Source of the DNA: Heloderma charlesbogerti
Lineage: Eukaryota; Chordata; Lepidosauria; Squamata; Helodermatidae
Direction: 5' to 3'
Length of the DNA: 64,000 nucleotides
NCBI GenBank assembly: GCA_026122225.1
Contig: JANEZZ010002061.1
Coordinates: 186,001 to 250,000, forward strand
The notes below the pieces were generated by a model. It was not told where the DNA came from. It made no database searches and saw only the letters and a program-made list of their open reading frames with translations. Positions 58,700-64,000 of this stretch are shown here, one piece after another. The position numbers and the translations under genes are program-made. How positions within the stretch are numbered: position 1 is the first letter of the stretch; every line of letters starts with the position of its first letter.

Positions 58700-61600
58700 C
58701 CTAACGTGCTGGTTTGAAACTGCTGCAAGGAGGCAGGCAATAAGCGTGCGTGCGTGTGTGTTTAGGCTGGCTGGGGGAACGAGAGGAATACACGCCAATA
58801 CCTTTCGTTTTAAGAAGCAGACGCTAGTTGCCTTTTCAGAGAAACGTAAAATTACATTCCTGTCTCTTGTCAGCCACTCTTCTGCACAAGGACAAGGGCA
58901 TTTGTATGAAGACCGTTTGTTTACGTTCGTCATAGATGAGGCACAAAGAGGAAGAACTGTAAGGTTACAGAATGTCTTTGATTGGAGTAATTTAAGTTGG
59001 AAAGAGTTCATAATTTTTTGAACATTTTGCGAACCTCTTGTTCCCAACCATCTCCATTAATGAGCGTTTAAAACTACTGGAGTCATTCTGACAGGCTTCC
59101 ATCTAATCTGTAGGATACAAGCTGGGGACTCAAACTTTGGGATGGATCTGTTGAATCTGAGTCAGCTGTAGATTTTAGGAATACACCTTAACTTCATTGA
59201 CTGTCGGATTCACAGACTAGTTTTAACTAATCTAGTCCCACAAAAATTGACAAGACCAAATTGTCTTAAATCAAAAAGTTCCAGTGATACCTTGGTGGAC
59301 CTAGCTGTTTAACCCTATACAGTTTATTACTTCAATTCAGTCTTCAATAAGCTTCCAGTGTTTAGCTTACTTTATGGAACAGTTTTATATCCTGCATTAG
59401 CTAGTATTGCAGATGTGAGAATCATTCCTCCATTCCTAGTTGATAATGTAATGACTGGCACACAGATCCCTATTATCTGGTGTTGATCTAAGGTCATGAA
59501 CCTGATTGTGGGTGAAGTCTCTGTGTTAGGGATATATACAAACAAGGAGTATGCCAAATCACTGGTTGGCATATTGTGCAACTGTTGCCACTGTGCAGTT
59601 TCTTGATATCCTTGAGTGGGCAGCTTGCAGCAGTTTAGATCTTGGAGAAGATGGATTAATTTGACCGAGGGCTGCTTCACATGTTTAAGGATTATCTGGT
59701 ATGGTAATGCAGGATAGAGGAAATGCCCTTTTTCCCCTGTATATTACAGTTTTGTCCCACACTTTCTCCGAAGAGCACTACAAAACTTTACTCCCATGTT
59801 GTACTGCTGCAGGTGAAAATTGCACCAAATTAGTACATTTGTCAAAACTGTAGAATCCTAGCAGTGGAGCTTTTCTTCATTGCTTCCATATTAATTAATG
59901 GTTTTCCTAGGTGTTTCCCAGAGTCCTCCTTGGATGCTGCTGCAAAATAATATTGTTGCCTGTTGTGTTTGAAGTGAGAGGCCTTTGCTGAAAGTTTGTG
60001 CCCCATTATATCTATGGCTTTAGCATGTGCAAAATAATAGGCTACAGTTCCTAATATAGTGAAATATGTACCCTCTGGCACAGTTGGGGAGTTTATTGTG
60101 AATTTAAAATTCACATTGATATTTATCTGAAGGTTTTATGAAAACATAATTTTAAAATTCAGGTTCTTCAGCAGTATACTATTTGGAGATGAGGAAGACT
60201 TCCCCCTACTAAGGGCAAAATCCTATGCATATTTAAACAGAAAAAAAGTATTCAAAAGTGTGACTTTTTCTGTCTAAACTTGCATAGGATTTCACCCTTA
60301 GGAGTACTTCTTTTCTGGAGGCAATTAGAGCACCACAGCTGTAGATGGAATATTGGGTGGGATGAACCCGTGTTGAGGAGGCAAAAACATTTTGTTAAAG
60401 AAGTTCACTGGCCAAGTTTTGATTTCATAGTCTTGCTGATTACCCTTTCCGGGATTCACTTTGGTGGTAGAAGACCCTTGCAATCCCTGAGCTTCTCTGT
60501 TAAGTGAATAAACAGCCCTTCTTAAATAATTTATGCAAATGCAAGTTTTGGGGTTTGCTCATTGATTCCTTAATCTTTATAGACCTCTTTTAGTCCTGAT
60601 ACGTTTCTGCTGCTGTGAAGGCTAGGAATATTTAAATCTTGACTTTATTGTAAGATTGGTGTTTGTTTAAGGAAACAGGCCTTGTTTTCTTCATGCAACT
60701 AAGTTTATAAATTCATTTCTAAGTCATCTCACCTTACTAATTTCAATAGTTCAACATTTGTTCTGAATATTTCAGAGCAGTGATATCCACTTTATGTCTA
60801 GGTTAAAAGTGAATACTACTCTGGCTTTAAAATATTTTGTCTCTATGGAGTTTATTGTCATTAATGATAGCTCCTTGCAGAATTGCTGCTTTTCCCCTTA
60901 CTACTATGTTCCTTTCTTGTCTGTTGTAGCCATCTAATGCAGCAGTTTCTTCAGGCTTATTATTCCAAATGCATTGCTAAGCTGCAGACAGCATTATAAC
61001 TACATCAGTCCCAGAACTAGTAAGGTCAGAGACTCAGATGAATTTTGGTATGAAGGGTTTTTCTTCTTTTTTCAAATAATGTTTCTTTACATTTTATGCA
61101 CAAAAGCAGTTCTGTTTCATGAAGGACATATGGATGTTTTGTAAGCAGTAATGGTCTCTAGGAAGTATCTTGGTTTCAGGTTACCAAGAATTTTAATAAA
61201 AGCATTATAGGTCTTGCAATGTTTTGCCTTTACATTTATCACAACTTGGTTAAAGTGAAAATAATAATATTAAGTTGAAGACAGGGGGTTGAGCATGCTG
61301 GCTCATATTACTAATAGAGCAAGTATTTATGGTAAACTCTGTCTGCACAGTCCTATGGATATCTGTTCAAAAGTAAGTGCCGCTGAATTCAGTGGAACTT
61401 ATTCCGAGGAAACTGGCTGTAGGGTTGCAACCTAAGAATAGGTAATCCTTTAGAATTTCCAGTCTAAGAAAATCTCTTAGAAAACAGAGTATATGCTCCT
61501 TGGGAGTGAATTCATCAAAGTAGCAAGCAACGAGTAATTAAATGACTGGTGTTGCTGCCTGTTTTAAACTCCTAAACATTATTATAGCTGATGTGAGCTA

Positions 61601-61930
61601 GAAGTGTTTGGTCCAGACAAACTGGCAGATTAAGTTACACGTGTTCATTCGTATTGCTGGCCTCACAAGGACAAAGTTGATGAGTAGGCATCGTTCTCAT
61701 GTTAAAAAACAACTCTCATTGTGAAATGCCGCTTACCCCAGACTTAAACCTTATCCAAAGTTTAAAAGTTATATTCTCCTTATAAAGCACAGACAATGTT
61801 TGCCTGCCAACAATTTTTGTCACAAATAAAACAAAACTGGACCATGCGGCATTTACTGAAGTTCATACGTGGTATGTGATAAAACTGCATATAACCTGAG
61901 CATACCCATTTTTAAACATAGGAGTGGGCA
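58700..61930. other. First intron of the downstream gene
   Basis: AT-rich. It holds a short palindrome at 60207-60303 (CTAAGGGCAAAATCCTATGC against GCATAGGATTTCACCCTTAG) and a GCAATCCTA-type copy at about 61345-61435. No second exon was found. Confidence 0.5.
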
Positions 61931-61934
61931 GAAG

Positions 61935-62045
61935 ATAGATCTCCAGATGTTTTGGACTTCAACTCCCAGAAGCCCCTGCCAGCATGGCCAGTGGTCAGGA
62001 ATGCTGGGAGCTGAAGTCCAAAGCATCTAGAGACCTACTTTCTAC
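61935..62045. mobile_element. ACAACTCCC palindromic MITE variant
   Basis: CTCCAGATGTTTTGGACTTC then AACTCCCAGA mirrors GGGAGCTGAAGTCCAAAGCA then TCTAGAG. Confidence 0.7.
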
Positions 62046-62214
62046 TCACCCTGATTTACAGAATAACCAGCTAACTACACTTGAAAATTTAAGAAATATA
62101 CTCCATTAAGTATATCTTGATCCTACATTTGGGCTAGTTGAACAACTAAAAGCTGTAGTAATTTAAACATTGCATCATCACTGACTTAATTCTCAAGTTT
62201 TTAATAGCAATATG

Positions 62215-62745
62215 ATAAGAACATAAGAAGAGCCATGCTGGAACAGACCAAGAGTCCATCTAGTCCAGCATTGTGTTCACACAGTGGCCAACCAGCTGTC
62301 AACCAGGAACCCACAAGCAGGACATGAGCACAACAGCACCCTCTCTCCCATGTTCCACAGCAACTGGTGTACATAGGCTTACTGCCTCTGGTACCGGAGG
62401 TAGCACATAGCCATCAAGACTAGTAGCCACTGATAGCCTTTTCCTCAGGAATTTGTCCGACCCCCTTTTAAAGCCATCCAAATGGATGGCCATCTCTACA
62501 TCCTGTGGTAGCAAATTCCATAGTTTAACTATGTGCTGTGTGAAGAAGTACTTCCTTTTATCTGTCCTGAATCTCCCACCAATCAGTGTCATAGGATGAC
62601 CCCGGGTTCTAGTATTTTGAGAGAGGGAGAAAATGTCTCCCTATCCACATTCTCCAGACCATGCATACTTTTGTAGGCCTCTATCATGTCTCCCCTTACC
62701 CTCCTTTTTTCCAAGCTAAATGTATTAGCTGTTACCTTAAATACC
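62215..62745 (-). mobile_element. CR1-like LINE 3' end
   Basis: TAAGAACATAAGAAGAGCCA starts it. The minus-strand frame 62299-62592 encodes YFFTQHIVKLWNLLPQDVEM, the usual C-terminal block of CR1-type ORF2, which identifies this abundant family as CR1-related. Confidence 0.85.
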
Positions 62746-62949
62746 AGAGTGTGCATACCTGGTAATGGGGGACTGCATTATCATAAGCATCTCAATTGGT
62801 GTGTGTAAAGAATGTCATGTCCATAAAAGGGCAGTTGTATGTTTTATCGTATTAGAAATTTGCTATCTCACTTTTAATACTATAGAAATAAGGAATTAGG
62901 AGTGGTCCATCAGCCTAAACTGGGATTAATATCTCATGGTCTTGGGCAG

Positions 62950-63115
62950 GGGTAGGCGACCTTGTACGGCAGTGCTTTCCAGATGTTTGGGCTACAAGTC
63001 CCATAATCCCTAACCATTGGCTATGCTGGCTGGGGCTTAGGGAAGTTGTAGTCCATAAACCCCAGCCAGCATGGTCAATGGTCAGGGATTATGGGATAAA
63101 CACTGGTCTAGGATA
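62950..63115. mobile_element. Palindromic MITE, hAT-like
   Basis: CAGGGGTAGGCGACCTTGTA at the left, TGCTTTCCAGATGTTTGGGC, then mirrored CCCCAGCCAGCATGGTCAAT. Confidence 0.6.
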
Positions 63116-63269
63116 AACAGTGCAGAGGCAGCCTTCAGCAGGGGCAGCTTTCAGCAAGGGGCACAAAGTAATTAAGGTTAGTTAAATGGTCTTGTGGCAC
63201 CTTTAACAACCTTAATGTTAAACTTCATAGACTATAGCCCACTTCACAAAAGCTTATGCCATAATACAT

Positions 63270-63715
63270 GTGTTAAGGCGCAATCCTATGGCTGCTAGGC
63301 AGTGGCTAGACAGCCATAGGATTGTTCATTTTTGGGAATCGACCTCGGAGCCTGTGCTCTGAGGTCAGTTCCTGGAAAACTGCCTTCCCTCCCCGTTGCC
63401 TTGTAGGCAGCACAGATCATCCCTGGGCTCCGTGCTTGGAAAAGCAGCAGAGAGTGGGGCAAAAGGGGGCGTTTCCAGGGGTGGGTAGTGCAGAAGTGCT
63501 GGTACGATGCTTCCTATGCATCGTTTGGCTTCCCCCCTGGCCCTGCTCCAAGGTCCCGCAGCTAGCTAGCTGAAATCGGCCATCTAGCCGTGAATGCAGG
63601 GTGGTTGGAACATGGAGGAGAAGATTCCCCTCTCCTCTCTGCCCACCCTGCATTGGATAGGCAGTCGCCTCCAAATTTGGAGGTGGCCACCTAGCCTGAT
63701 AGGATTGCTCCCTTA
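63270..63715. mobile_element. Large GGCGCAATCCTATGG MITE
   Basis: TTAAGGCGCAATCCTATGGC at the left, GATAGGATTGCTCCCTTAG at the right; same ends as 35413. Confidence 0.65.
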
Positions 63716-63927
63716 GTCTTTAAAGTACTAGAAGACTCTGTGTTGTTTTTGCTGCACCAGACTAACCGAAACATGGAGGAGAAGATTCCCCTGTCCTCTC
63801 TGCCCACCCTGCATTGGATAGGCAGTCGCCTCCAAATTTGGAGGTGGCCACCTATCCCGATAGGATTGCTCCCTTAGTCTTTAAAGTGCTAGAAGACTCT
63901 GTGTTGTTTTTGCTGCACCAGACTAAC
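63609..63927. repeat. 161-bp tandem duplication, two units
   Basis: Units 63609-63769 and 63770-about 63927 differ at only a few positions (for example CCCCTCTCC against CCCCTGTCC, CTAGCCTGAT against CTATCCCGAT). The unit spans the right end of the MITE plus its flank. Confidence 0.9.
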
Positions 63928-64000
63928 CTGACTAGCCCTCTGGAAATTAAAGCAAAAGTCAACTGTGTTAAATTTTAGTATTTTAATAACTTTTTAGTTT

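Noticed and set aside
57484..58729. Many long frames in the second CpG island
   Set aside because: Same GC effect; they overlap on both strands and show no domain. Only the short exon at 57928 has a sound start context and donor.
62299..62592. Host gene on the minus strand
   Set aside because: The product is the C-terminal block of a CR1-like LINE that is repeated elsewhere in the window.

Overview
The window is vertebrate nuclear DNA, most likely from a squamate reptile (lizard or snake). Spliced exons with consensus GT/AG borders lie in AT-rich, repeat-loaded introns. The repeat mix includes BovB-type RTE LINEs, CR1 and CR1-like 3' ends, tRNA-derived SINEs, a CR1-linked 5S rRNA-like piece, L2-like tails, palindromic hAT-type MITEs and two solo LTRs. 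This mix is typical of squamates. The species cannot be named from sequence alone, and no searches were run.

Three genes lie on the + strand. (1) About 1-27.3 kb: the 3' part of a kinesin light chain gene, best matched to KLC4. Six coding exons (202 codons plus stop) cover the end of the TPR region and the phosphoserine-rich tail, and one intron is 19.7 kb. (2) 29.1-45.4 kb: a complete SOUL/heme-binding-protein (HEBP) family gene. It has a CpG-island promoter with a palindromic CRE near 29.03 kb, a probable noncoding first exon, and five coding exons that join in phase to a 244-residue protein with an acidic N-terminal extension. (3) 57.5-58.7 kb: a second CpG island holding the first coding exon of a gene that continues beyond the window. 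It encodes MAAEVARAVQLLLFLG and ends in a phase-1 donor. Human KLC4 is followed on the same strand by PTK7, so PTK7 is the best candidate on position, but the 16 residues do not prove it. If right, the SOUL gene sits between KLC4 and PTK7, where the human genome has no such gene.

The rest is intronic or intergenic and largely made of transposon remains. Notable are a 5'-truncated CR1 whose reverse transcriptase frame has only two stops (55.8-57.4 kb), a BovB copy with a stop at the catalytic YADD tyrosine (36.3-37.3 kb), two very similar copies of a second RTE subfamily (49.6 and 54.5 kb), two solo LTRs with perfect 5-bp target duplications (14.3 and 43.3 kb), hAT-type MITEs nested in a SINE and in a CR1 (27.7 and 28.2 kb), and a five-copy 55-bp tandem array (8.64 kb). 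No prokaryotic features, CRISPR arrays or operons are present. Most of the many short open frames are by-products of repeats.
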